A stretch of DNA of 7,079 bases from an uncultured Bacteriovorax sp. (lineage in GTDB: Bacteria; Bdellovibrionota; Bacteriovoracia; Bacteriovoracales; Bacteriovoracaceae): the NCBI GenBank assembly GCA_943914745.1, contig CALUDF010000163.1, positions 1-7,079 on the forward strand, written 5' to 3'. The position numbers and the translations under genes are program-made. The stretch's first letter is position 1. Every line of letters starts with the position of its first letter. The notes beneath the pieces were generated by a model, which saw only the letters and a list, made by a program, of their open reading frames with translations, was not told the DNA's origin and did no database searches. Of this stretch, positions 1-6,141 are shown piece after piece.

Positions 1-105
1 CTATACCTGTGTATCGCAAGCAATGGAGTGTTTTTTTTGTTTAAGTTAACTTCATATTATGAATGTCCTGACATCAGTTGGGGAGCTTTTTAAGCCTACT
101 CTTCA
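1..105. other. Left-edge non-coding or unassigned sequence
   Basis: No gene can be supported here. Short open frames enter from the left edge on the plus strand and stop at about 44, 49 and 93, but none gives a recognisable protein end. A run of eight T lies at 31-38. A small inverted repeat (ATGTC-CT-GACAT) lies at 63-74, downstream of the leftward monooxygenase-like gene. Its 2-nt loop is too small for a good RNA hairpin and no T-run follows it in either direction, so it is not called a terminator. Confidence 0.4.
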
Positions 106-414
106 TTAAATTTTTAGATAATAAGAACTGACAGGATCTTTTTTTAGCTGGCCTCTAATTTTCTCCCAAACACCAGAATCCACAATCTGCTTTAAATGAA
201 CTTGATGCTTAAGTTCTGATTCCCAGAGCTCAACCAAGGTGAAGACTTGATTGTTATGGGCCTCTTCAAAAAGTTCGACAGATTTGCAACCATCTTCTTT
301 CGGAAGATCTGCTTGGACTTGAATCAAAAACTTTCGAAAGTTGTCCCTTTCTTCAGTCCGGACTTCAAAGGTAATGATAAGGTAAATATTATTCTGTTTT
401 TCTTCATGTTCCAT
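106..414 (-). CDS. ABM/YgiN-type antibiotic biosynthesis monooxygenase-domain protein
   Basis: A 102-residue single-domain protein of the antibiotic biosynthesis monooxygenase (ABM) superfamily, a dimeric ferredoxin-like fold. Members include quinol monooxygenases such as YgiN, small stress-response proteins and some heme-degrading enzymes. Visible family features are the first strand at about residues 10-19 (YLIITFEVRT), the DGCKSVELFEE stretch at 41-51 (family form: EPGC..fe..e), the VELWES strand at 61-66 with W64, and the helix carrying H73. The length is typical. The ATG at 414 is chosen because AGGAGG (420-425) lies 5 nt upstream; a TTG six codons earlier has no such site. The gene lies 61 nt after the AraC-type regulator on the same strand, so the two are probably co-transcribed. 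The substrate cannot be told, and many family members have no proven enzymatic activity. Confidence 0.82.
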   Translation of the reverse strand: MEHEEKQNNIYLIITFEVRTEERDNFRKFLIQVQADLPKEDGCKSVELFEEAHNNQVFTLVELWESELKHQVHLKQIVDSGVWEKIRGQLKKDPVSSYYLKI

Positions 415-419
415 AGAAA

Positions 420-425
420 CCTCCT
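420..425 (-). promoter_or_regulatory. Shine-Dalgarno site deciding the ABM gene start
   Basis: A perfect AGGAGG on the minus strand, 5 nt before the ATG at 414. It fixes the start at that ATG rather than at the in-frame TTG at 432, which lies upstream of the site. Confidence 0.85.
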
Positions 426-475
426 GAACCAAGAGTAGCAGTAAGGCTCAAAGAGATATTGGAAAAAAACGACAT

Positions 476-1180
476 TTAGGAAAATTGAGAGGGTGTCTTT
501 CCTGTAAACTTCTTAAATTCATTAGTCATGTGAGATTGGTCGAAGTAGCCGCAAAGAAGAGCAATCTCAGATAAGTTATGAGATGGTAAAAGATCACGGG
601 CACGGTTAAAACGCATGATGCTGCAGAGTTTTTGTGCTGAAAGACCAGTCGTCTCCTTAAACCTGCGCTCGATTTGCCTTGTTGATTTACCTATTTTTTT
701 TAAAGTCGCAGAAATATCAATATCTCCAGATGAATTGATGATGTCACTTATCAGGGGGGAAAGATAGGCTTCATGGTGAAATTGCAAACCAGATGTGAGA
801 AAGGACTTCAATTTGTTTTCGATTGAAGATGATAAGAAGAGTTCGTCTCCTAGTTTTTTCATGACTTCTAAATGGTCAAGCTTAATATGATCATCAATTA
901 GATCTACTATTAAGTAGTCATCAAAGATGGGAAGAAGGCCAGGTCTGAAGCGAACACCAAAGTATTGGGCATCAATTTTCGTTTCAAATTCATAGAGGCA
1001 GGTAGAGCTTCCAAAGAGGTAGGGGGTTATTCCAGATGGAGTCATTTCAAAAGCAAGATCAATGGATCCATCAGGAATGATTTCACATTTAATGCGCTCC
1101 CCAGAGAGCGGCTTGTCGGCAAACCATATTTTCCATGGAGCAGAACTATGGCCAGAAGAAAATAAGTTGTTTTTACTCAA
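476..1180 (-). CDS. AraC-family transcriptional regulator with DUF6597-like N-terminal domain
   Basis: A 234-residue transcription factor. The C-terminal half is an AraC/XylS double helix-turn-helix: first HTH at about residues 154-176 (ending STRQIERRFKE), second at about 204-233 (SEIALLCGYFDQSHMTNEFKK, then FTGKTPSQFS). The spacing and the 'GyfDqSHmtneFKkftGkTPsqf' pattern are diagnostic. The N-terminal part carries IPDGSIDL (35-42) and GVRFRPG (75-81), as in AraC regulators with a DUF6597-type sensor domain; the ligand is unknown. The start is a TTG. An in-frame TGA lies just upstream and the next Met is at residue 46, inside the sensor domain. Only 2 nt separate the stop of the leucine-rich-repeat gene from this TTG, and GGTG about 9 nt upstream is at best a weak ribosome site, so translational coupling is likely. 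It may control the downstream ABM gene or its own operon. Confidence 0.9.
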   Translation of the reverse strand: MSKNNLFSSGHSSAPWKIWFADKPLSGERIKCEIIPDGSIDLAFEMTPSGITPYLFGSSTCLYEFETKIDAQYFGVRFRPGLLPIFDDYLIVDLIDDHIKLDHLEVMKKLGDELFLSSSIENKLKSFLTSGLQFHHEAYLSPLISDIINSSGDIDISATLKKIGKSTRQIERRFKETTGLSAQKLCSIMRFNRARDLLPSHNLSEIALLCGYFDQSHMTNEFKKFTGKTPSQFS

Positions 1181-1182
1181 GA

Positions 1183-1410
1183 CTAATCACACCAATTTAT
1201 TTGTAGTTTTTTCCCTCTTTTTTCCAGCTCCATCATGACTTCATTCTTTCTTTCGGCTGTAAAATATGGGCTACAAAAGTGTAGCACTTTTAGCTTTGGC
1301 AAATCAACCACGGCCCATGGGAAATCCTTAATGTAGTTCTTTGATAGGTCCAGCTCTTGCAGAGAAATCAGTGAAGAAAACACGGTAGAATCAAGCTTGG
1401 TGATGTTCAT
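1183..1410 (-). CDS. Small leucine-rich-repeat protein
   Basis: A 75-residue protein with one clear leucine-rich repeat, SLQELDLSKNYIKDFP (residues 16-31), flanked by partial repeats (ITKLDSTVFSSL at 3-14 and LPKLKVLHF at 37-45). The tail ERKNEVMMELEKRGKKLQI (53-71) resembles the amphipathic cap that ends bacterial LRR domains. No signal peptide is present. It starts at an ATG without a convincing Shine-Dalgarno sequence; GGAGG occurs 18 nt upstream, too far to act normally. In-frame sequence upstream reaches a TGA four codons before the ATG and shows no further repeats, so a simple nonsense break in a longer LRR gene is not evident. The protein is much shorter than most LRR proteins and may be a relic or a small interaction module. 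Its stop is 2 nt from the TTG start of the AraC-family gene, which argues that it is translated. Confidence 0.65.
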   Translation of the reverse strand: MNITKLDSTVFSSLISLQELDLSKNYIKDFPWAVVDLPKLKVLHFCSPYFTAERKNEVMMELEKRGKKLQINWCD

Positions 1411-1528
1411 AGTGCTTTTTCAATGAAGCCTCCGATTGGTGCCCGAGTTTAAAGCTCGGGTATTTATCGGCTTTACCTAAAAATAAATTTAGTTTTTATT
1501 GGAAGTCATTGAAATGATGAAAGTTAAT
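1411..1528. other. Intergenic region between OsmC-YcaO and the LRR-AraC-ABM group
   Basis: This 118-nt gap is the longest within the leftward genes. It is very A+T-rich at 1474-1528 and holds a nested stem-loop at 1426-1473. A promoter for the LRR-AraC-ABM group probably lies here, but no convincing -35/-10 pair with good spacing was found on the minus strand. No clear rho-independent terminator for the OsmC-YcaO gene was found either. Confidence 0.4.
1426..1473. other. Nested stem-loop in intergenic region
   Basis: The inner stem is CCCGAG (1442-1447) with CTCGGG (1455-1460), six perfect pairs and a 7-nt loop. The outer stem is AAGC+CGAT (1426-1429, 1433-1436) with ATCGGCTT (1466-1473), eight pairs with a 3-nt bulge at 1430-1432. 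A symmetrical 5x5 internal loop separates the stems. Neither strand shows a T-run after the structure, so a standard intrinsic terminator is not supported. It lies downstream of the OsmC-YcaO stop and upstream of the LRR gene, so a role in mRNA end protection or as a leader element is possible. On the minus strand a GGAGG is partly held in the outer arm and bulge. Confidence 0.5.
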
Positions 1529-3721
1529 TTAAGCTTTAGTTGAATAAGCTTTTTTGGCCTTTTGTAGTTTTTGATAACTTTCAATGAGCCTTAAATGCTT
1601 ATTCAGCCCCTTGAGCTCGGAGTCTGTTGGAGCTAATCCAAAGAATCTAACATCGCCACTGATTGTGCCTAGGGCATTTTTCATGACCTCGGGACCAAAC
1701 ATTCTCGTCATGTTTGGAACGTAGTCATTTGCCTCAAATTCCTCATCAAGTTCAATGTCCAAGAGAGCGTTTAGTGCCTGATAAAAGCTTCTTCTTGCCG
1801 CTGAATTGTCGTTAAAACTCATGAACATTTCGACATACTCTTTGGCGTCTTCAAAACGTTTGAGTGCCAGAAGAGAGAGGCACTTTAATTCACCGATGTC
1901 GAGTTGTCCCCAGACAGTGTTTTCGTCAAAGGCAATCCCGATGAGCTCAGATATTTTGGTGTAGTTATCAAGCTCGCTTTCTTCTAATTTTTTTACGAGT
2001 TTGTTGAGTGATTTATCATCCAGTGAGTGGAGGTTTAAGATGTCCGCTCTGAAGTTTAGGGCCTTATTGTGGTTGTCCCAGATAAGATCCTCTGGAAGAT
2101 AAATTTCGGAATAATCAGGGACTAGTATACGGCAGGCCTTGACTCCCAGCTCTTCAAAGTCGGCGATGTAAACTTCTTTTTCCAACTGGACTAAAATGTC
2201 CATCAGGTAATTGTATTCATCTTCAGTCGAGCCAGAGAAATCCCAATGAGAGAACTCGAAATCAAATTTTTCACTGAAGAATTTCCATGAAATGACTCCA
2301 GTTGAGTCAATGAAATGGTCGATGATGTTATTGTGTTCAGTCACGGCACTCTGATTAAATGTTGGAGGGGCAAGGACATTAAATCCTTCAAAGCTTCTTC
2401 CTTGGAGAAGCTCTGTCAAGCTTCGCTCTAAGGCGACTTCGAATTTTGGGTGTGCCCCGAAAGAGGCGAAGACTCCGCCATTTTTTGGGTTCATGAGTGT
2501 CACACACATGACAGGAAATTTGCCACCTAATGAAGCGTCTTTGACGACGATAGGAAAACCTTCGGCCTCAAGTTTTTTGATCCCTTCAACGATTTTAGGG
2601 TATTTTGCCAGAACTTCGGCCGGCACATCAGGAAGAGTGATCTCTTCAAGAATGATTTGGTTTTTTACAGCTCTTTCAAAAATTTCAGAAAGACATTGAA
2701 CGCGGGCTTCATATTTAGTGTTACCAGCGCTCATGCCGTTGCTGACGAATAAATTTCCAATCAGGTTTACCGGAATATAGACTGTCTCTTTGTCTGATTG
2801 CCTTTCGTATGGGATGGCGCAAATCCCGCGCTTAGAGTTTCCTGAGTTCGTGTCAATCAGATGGCTTGCTTTAAGCTCGCCTTGTGGATTGTAGAGACTA
2901 AGGAGATAATCATCCATCAGGCCCTTTGGAAGAGAGTCTTTTGCTCCAGGCTTGAACCATTTCTCACTCGGGTAATGGACGAAATCACTTTGAGAGATTT
3001 CTTCACCCAGGTAATAGTCATTATAAAGATAATTGTTGCTGATGCGCTCAAGGTATTCGCCTAAAGCAGAGCAAAGGGCCGCATCTTTGGTGGCACCTTT
3101 TCCATTCGTAAAGCACATCGGAGAGTCAGCATCGCGCACGTGCACTGACCAAACGTGAGGAACAGGATTTCTCCAAGAGGCAATTTCAATTTTAATTCCC
3201 AAGGCGGAAATGATCGCGGTCATGTTTTCGATCGTCTCTTCGAGTGAGCAATCTTTCCCGAGGATCATTGTTTTTGAATCAGAGGCCGTCTTATTATTAT
3301 ACATCAGTCCGGCATCATCTCTACCTAATACATTGTGAGTTTTGATAATGAACTCAGGAGTCTGTTGAATAACTTTTTTTACAGTACAACGGTCAATTGA
3401 TTTTAAAATCCCTTCGCGGTCATGCTCAGAGATGCTTTCTGGAAGCTCGACATCGATTGTCCATGTTTGCTTGTATCTGTTTTCAGGATCAACGATATTA
3501 TTTTGAGTAATGCGAATGTCTTCTGTCGGGATACTACGGGCAGCACAGTAGACTTTTACGAAATAGGCCGCACACATTGCACTTGAGGCCAAAAAGTAAT
3601 CAAACGGACTTGGCGCTGTTCCGTCGCCTTTGTAGCGAATAGGTTGATCCGCGACCAGGCTATAGTCATCGAATTTGGCTTCTACTTTGAGATTGTCTAA
3701 AAAACGTACGTTGATTTGCAT
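1529..3721 (-). CDS. OsmC domain/YcaO domain fusion protein
   Basis: A 730-residue fusion of two domains. Residues 1-135 form an OsmC/Ohr-like domain with the family's two cysteines in the expected contexts: C50 in FLASSAMCAAYF and C112 in IDRCTVKK. OsmC proteins use such a pair to reduce peroxides. Residues 150-730 match E. coli YcaO along their length: NPVPHVWSVHVRD (185-197), FTNGKGATK (204-212), GEYLER (221-226; E222 and E225), YIPVNLIGNL (315-324), SNGMSAGNT (327-335), SEIFER (345-350), TELLQGR (436-442), then the C-terminal helical tail ending YQKLQKAKKAY. YcaO domains bind ATP through such glutamates. E. coli YcaO aids RimO in methylthiolating ribosomal protein S12. The PxPxP tail of azoline-forming cyclodehydratases is absent, so a role in RiPP synthesis is unlikely. 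Fusions of this kind are known in other proteobacteria. The ATG matches the usual OsmC start but has no Shine-Dalgarno site: the upstream bases are CT-rich. Confidence 0.93.
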   Translation of the reverse strand: MQINVRFLDNLKVEAKFDDYSLVADQPIRYKGDGTAPSPFDYFLASSAMCAAYFVKVYCAARSIPTEDIRITQNNIVDPENRYKQTWTIDVELPESISEHDREGILKSIDRCTVKKVIQQTPEFIIKTHNVLGRDDAGLMYNNKTASDSKTMILGKDCSLEETIENMTAIISALGIKIEIASWRNPVPHVWSVHVRDADSPMCFTNGKGATKDAALCSALGEYLERISNNYLYNDYYLGEEISQSDFVHYPSEKWFKPGAKDSLPKGLMDDYLLSLYNPQGELKASHLIDTNSGNSKRGICAIPYERQSDKETVYIPVNLIGNLFVSNGMSAGNTKYEARVQCLSEIFERAVKNQIILEEITLPDVPAEVLAKYPKIVEGIKKLEAEGFPIVVKDASLGGKFPVMCVTLMNPKNGGVFASFGAHPKFEVALERSLTELLQGRSFEGFNVLAPPTFNQSAVTEHNNIIDHFIDSTGVISWKFFSEKFDFEFSHWDFSGSTEDEYNYLMDILVQLEKEVYIADFEELGVKACRILVPDYSEIYLPEDLIWDNHNKALNFRADILNLHSLDDKSLNKLVKKLEESELDNYTKISELIGIAFDENTVWGQLDIGELKCLSLLALKRFEDAKEYVEMFMSFNDNSAARRSFYQALNALLDIELDEEFEANDYVPNMTRMFGPEVMKNALGTISGDVRFFGLAPTDSELKGLNKHLRLIESYQKLQKAKKAYSTKA

Positions 3722-3728
3722 AATAGGA

Positions 3729-3757
3729 GGGAGATAACACTCCCGTCACGAGACGGG
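3729..3757 (-). promoter_or_regulatory. Two mutually exclusive hairpins in the OsmC-YcaO leader
   Basis: On the minus-strand RNA, CCCGUC-UCGU-GACGGG (3757-3742; six pairs, 4-nt loop) overlaps a second possible stem GGGAG-UGUUAU-CUCCC (3744-3729; five pairs, 6-nt loop). The GGG at 3744-3742 is used by both, so only one can form at a time. The second stem ends 7 nt before the ATG at 3721, where a ribosome site would lie, and no AGGAGG-like sequence is present there. No T-run follows either stem. This could be a translational switch or just a processing structure in a 72-nt intercistronic gap. Confidence 0.45.
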
Positions 3758-3793
3758 TAGGGAATTGTCTTTAACCAGGTAAGATTTACTTGA

Positions 3794-4279
3794 TTAGTAT
3801 TGAGTGACTTGAGAGACGCCAATGGGGTCCCCTGAAAAGCGGGAAAGGACTTTAATTCTCTGGTCTATTTCATGGGAAGAAGTCCCTTGAGACTCTAGCA
3901 GCTCTCTTACTTTTAGAAGATTAATGTTTAGTTTTTTAAAGCGCACATCACATTTCATCTCAATCCATTTTCCAACACACAGAGCAGTCGCTTCTTCACC
4001 TTCTAAAACTCTGGTTGAACCATTTTCAATGGCAAGTTTCATTTTGATTTCCTTGGCCTCTCCGACCATTTCAGAAGGAAGAGAATAAGTAACCGTTACT
4101 TCCTGGTGCTCATTGATAGTGGCGAATTTAACCGTGTAGTCTTTGAGATTAAAAAGAGCATAAGGGAGCTCTTCATTTAACTCAACAGGAAGAGCGTACG
4201 TTGCATTAAGTTTCAACTCATGGTCAGCATAAGTGTTAAGGGACAAGAATAAAGCAGTAAGTGTCAGTAGTGTCTTCAT
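3794..4279 (-). CDS. Secreted/periplasmic protein of unknown function
   Basis: This 161-residue protein is not recognised. Residues 1-18 form a Sec signal peptide (MKTLLTLTALFLSLNTYA, cleavage before DHELKL), so it is probably periplasmic or exported. There is no lipobox. The mature part alternates short strands (AIENGSTRVLEG, DVRFKKLNI) and has two cysteines, C101 and C110, in ALCVGKWIEMKC that could form a disulfide. The C-terminal third has a predicted helix (LLKVRELLES). The ATG at 4279 is preferred because GAGAG (4286-4290) lies 6 nt upstream; the adjacent GTG at 4282 would leave only 3 nt. The ribosome site overlaps the TGA of the upstream regulator gene, with a 9-nt gap between coding regions, so the two are very likely co-transcribed and translationally linked. 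The OsmC-YcaO gene follows after 72 nt. Confidence 0.75.
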   Translation of the reverse strand: MKTLLTLTALFLSLNTYADHELKLNATYALPVELNEELPYALFNLKDYTVKFATINEHQEVTVTYSLPSEMVGEAKEIKMKLAIENGSTRVLEGEEATALCVGKWIEMKCDVRFKKLNINLLKVRELLESQGTSSHEIDQRIKVLSRFSGDPIGVSQVTQY

Positions 4280-4288
4280 CACATTCTC

Positions 4289-6037
4289 TCAAAGTGCATA
4301 AGTTGTTGCCCGGGCGCGACCGTAAACGTTTACCTGCTTGGCCTTTTTTAATTCAGTTAAATCTCTTAAGGCCGTGATGAGCGAGATGTTAAACTCATGG
4401 GCGTAGTCGCTCACTTTAAAACTAGCTCCCTTTCTGATCATTTGTAAGGCCTTATGTTGTCTTATATTCCATTTAGGAGCTTTTATATAGGTGCCCTGTA
4501 ACAATTCGTTAGGGGGCAGGATGGGACCCTCATCAAAAGAAAGATCTAGGTGCTTAAAATCATGACTAAAGTGATAAGAGTGGTTTTCTCCGACCAAGTC
4601 CTTTTCCATGGGGCCTAGAACTTCGCGGAGCCTATGAATTAAGGTGTAAATAGAGGTGTCGTGTCTGATAGGATCGTAAGTGTAGCCCCAGACAAATGTG
4701 GTGATCTCTTCTTTTCTGGTAAATTTCTTACTCGACAAAAGGATGAGCGTCTTTGAGAGCATCTCGCTTATGCCTTCACTCTTAATGAGAATGTCGGTTT
4801 TGGTCAAAATGATAATTCCCTTTTTCCAGAGTCCCGTAAGGAGATAAGATTTTTTCTTTTCAGGGATTTTTTCCCTTAAGACCCCATAATATCCAGTTTC
4901 AACGATTTCAGGTAAGGCGAGCTTCCATTCTTTGATAGTGAGTTGGTCAAAGAGTTTTTGTAAAGGATCTTCCGATGTCATTTTTGGAAGGAGAGAGGCC
5001 CTGGCAAGCTGGTTTATTGAGCGTGCATCACCAACCATCTTAGTTAGAATCAAGAGTTCCTGGTCCAGATCCTTTGTGTTCTTATTGAGCAGTTTAAAAA
5101 TAGTTCTTCTTAATCCTAATATTTTGAGATGCCCTTTTTTGTCGATCTCATGATTGCTGAACTCTTCTGCCTGGATGAGGAAACTCAAGGCCAAATCGTA
5201 TGAGCCTTCAAGATAATAGTAATAAGCACGCTCAAAAGACCAGAGGGATTTGTGGCGGGGAATGGACGCTGAAAAAATAACCGATTGGGCTCTCTCCAGA
5301 ATCTTGTCACCTCTAGATTGCTCTCCAGTCAGAAGATAGAGGTGGGCGAGAGACAAAAGAAGAGATGACTCAGAGTAGTTGTCACTCTTTGAGAGGCGGC
5401 GCAGTTTTTTTTCAATTAGACTTATGTGGGCTTTTGGTTGATTGGTGAACTGCGCCTGGTAATTAATAATGGAGATTTCGGTGGCCTCTAAAAAAGCAGT
5501 GTTTTTTAAGAGCGAAGCAAGCGTGTGGGCTTCTTCTAAGTGCGAGATCCCTTTATGGATGTCTCCCATCTGAACATAGGTGTGGCCAAGTAAATCCAAG
5601 GCCAAAACTTTCCAAAAAGATTCGTGAAGACCTAATGAAAGCGCCCGGCTGCGCTTGACGATTGTCAGGCAGTTTTTATACCTGCATTTATAATAGGCAT
5701 AAAAGGCGAGGGCCTGAGTGTAAAAGAATTTATTCTCTTCACTCTTTGTTGCCAATAATGAGAGTTTGCGAAACCAGGTTTGAGTTTCCTGGTACTGAGC
5801 TTTCCTGATGGCCGCAGTTAGAAGGAAAAAGTATTCAGCAGCATTGAGTTTCTTTTTCTTTGAGAGTGCGATGGCCTCGTCGAGCTTACCTAAAAAGCAT
5901 AAAGATCCTATGATCCAGGTGAAATCATTCTCCTGATAGTCGCCTTTTAAGAATAATTTATAAACCTGTTGAATCTGCCCAGATCTAAATAAGTTGCTAA
6001 TATTACTAGTTTTTCTTGTATTCACAAAAGACATCAT
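4289..6037 (-). CDS. TPR-containing transcriptional regulator with two winged-helix domains
   Basis: A 582-residue cytoplasmic protein. Residues 20-300 are helical repeats of TPR type; clear units are at about 147-175 (LLGHTYVQMGDIHKGISHLEEA), 225-254 and 264-294 (ERAYYYYLEGSYDLALSFLIQAEE). Residues 410-493 resemble an OmpR/PhoB-type winged helix: FTRKEEITTFVWGYTYDP (439-456), the recognition helix SIYTLIHRLREVLGP (462-476) and the wing ENHSYHFSHDF (484-494), as in 'vdvhIsrLRkKLgp...GyrF'. Residues 524-582 form a second, different winged helix like the C-terminal domain of many Fic-family proteins, with ISLITALRDLTELKKAKQV and the ending GRARATTYAL (family: sRaTAtRDLkdLvekG...GrgtrY.l). Only the second and later parts of a SARP-like layout are present: no NB-ARC or AAA motor is visible. 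The start is one of two tandem ATGs (6037, 6034) with no good ribosome site. It diverges from the caspase-like gene and may control it and its own operon. Confidence 0.82.
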   Translation of the reverse strand: MMSFVNTRKTSNISNLFRSGQIQQVYKLFLKGDYQENDFTWIIGSLCFLGKLDEAIALSKKKKLNAAEYFFLLTAAIRKAQYQETQTWFRKLSLLATKSEENKFFYTQALAFYAYYKCRYKNCLTIVKRSRALSLGLHESFWKVLALDLLGHTYVQMGDIHKGISHLEEAHTLASLLKNTAFLEATEISIINYQAQFTNQPKAHISLIEKKLRRLSKSDNYSESSLLLSLAHLYLLTGEQSRGDKILERAQSVIFSASIPRHKSLWSFERAYYYYLEGSYDLALSFLIQAEEFSNHEIDKKGHLKILGLRRTIFKLLNKNTKDLDQELLILTKMVGDARSINQLARASLLPKMTSEDPLQKLFDQLTIKEWKLALPEIVETGYYGVLREKIPEKKKSYLLTGLWKKGIIILTKTDILIKSEGISEMLSKTLILLSSKKFTRKEEITTFVWGYTYDPIRHDTSIYTLIHRLREVLGPMEKDLVGENHSYHFSHDFKHLDLSFDEGPILPPNELLQGTYIKAPKWNIRQHKALQMIRKGASFKVSDYAHEFNISLITALRDLTELKKAKQVNVYGRARATTYAL

Positions 6038-6049
6038 ATCACATCATTT

Positions 6050-6078
6050 TATATAAGGATATCTTTATGTAAGTTCAA
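6050..6078 (-). promoter_or_regulatory. Predicted leftward promoter of the TPR/winged-helix regulator
   Basis: On the minus strand TTGAAC (6078-6073) and TATATA (6055-6050) are separated by exactly 17 nt. Each matches four of six consensus bases (TTGACA, TATAAT). Transcription would start near 6043, only about 6 nt before the ATG at 6037, which gives an almost leaderless mRNA and fits the lack of a Shine-Dalgarno site. It sits in the 104-nt divergent region. Confidence 0.5.
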
Positions 6079-6130
6079 GGAGATGTGGGCGATAACTATC
6101 TTAACGAAGAAACAATAACGTTTCTGAATT

Positions 6131-6136
6131 GGGGGA
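6131..6136 (+). promoter_or_regulatory. Likely ribosome binding site for the caspase-like gene
   Basis: GGGGGA lies 5 nt before the ATG at 6142. It is not a perfect site but is well placed, and it supports starting at the signal peptide Met rather than at the GTG at 6085, whose AAGGAG is only 2 nt away. Confidence 0.5.
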
Positions 6137-6141
6137 AAAAA

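Larger units (their letters stand above)
6038..6141. other. Divergent intergenic region
   Basis: This region is shared by the leftward regulator and the rightward caspase-like gene. Besides the leftward promoter it holds a possible rightward -10, TATAAG (6052-6057, five of six), with a weak AAGACA 18 nt upstream (6028-6033). That -10 overlaps the leftward one on the other strand, so the two promoters could compete. A rightward AAGGAG (6077-6082) directly abuts an ATG (6083) of an 11-codon open frame ending at 6118; the spacing makes its use doubtful. No strong inverted repeat typical of an operator was seen. Confidence 0.4.

Noticed and set aside
1..93. A possible 3' end of a rightward gene entering from the left edge
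   Set aside because: One frame is open to a TAA at 91-93, but its 30 residues resemble no family and other frames are equally open for shorter stretches. There is not enough sequence to support a gene.
415..432. A TTG-start extension of the ABM gene
   Set aside because: A perfect AGGAGG lies within this extension and 5 nt before the ATG at 414, so the shorter protein is preferred.
1477..1499. CTAAA/TTTAG hairpin followed by TTTTTATT, resembling a rightward terminator
   Set aside because: The stem is only five pairs and nearly all A-T, the region is generally A+T-rich, and no rightward gene lies upstream.
1529..3721. A RiPP azoline cyclodehydratase cluster, suggested by the YcaO domain
   Set aside because: The protein matches E. 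coli-type YcaO over its length and lacks the PxPxP tail. No precursor peptide, E1-like partner or oxidase gene is nearby.
6085..6141. A GTG-start N-terminal extension of the caspase-like protein
   Set aside because: It would put 19 polar residues before a typical signal peptide, and its AAGGAG is only 2 nt from the GTG. The ATG at 6142 fits better.
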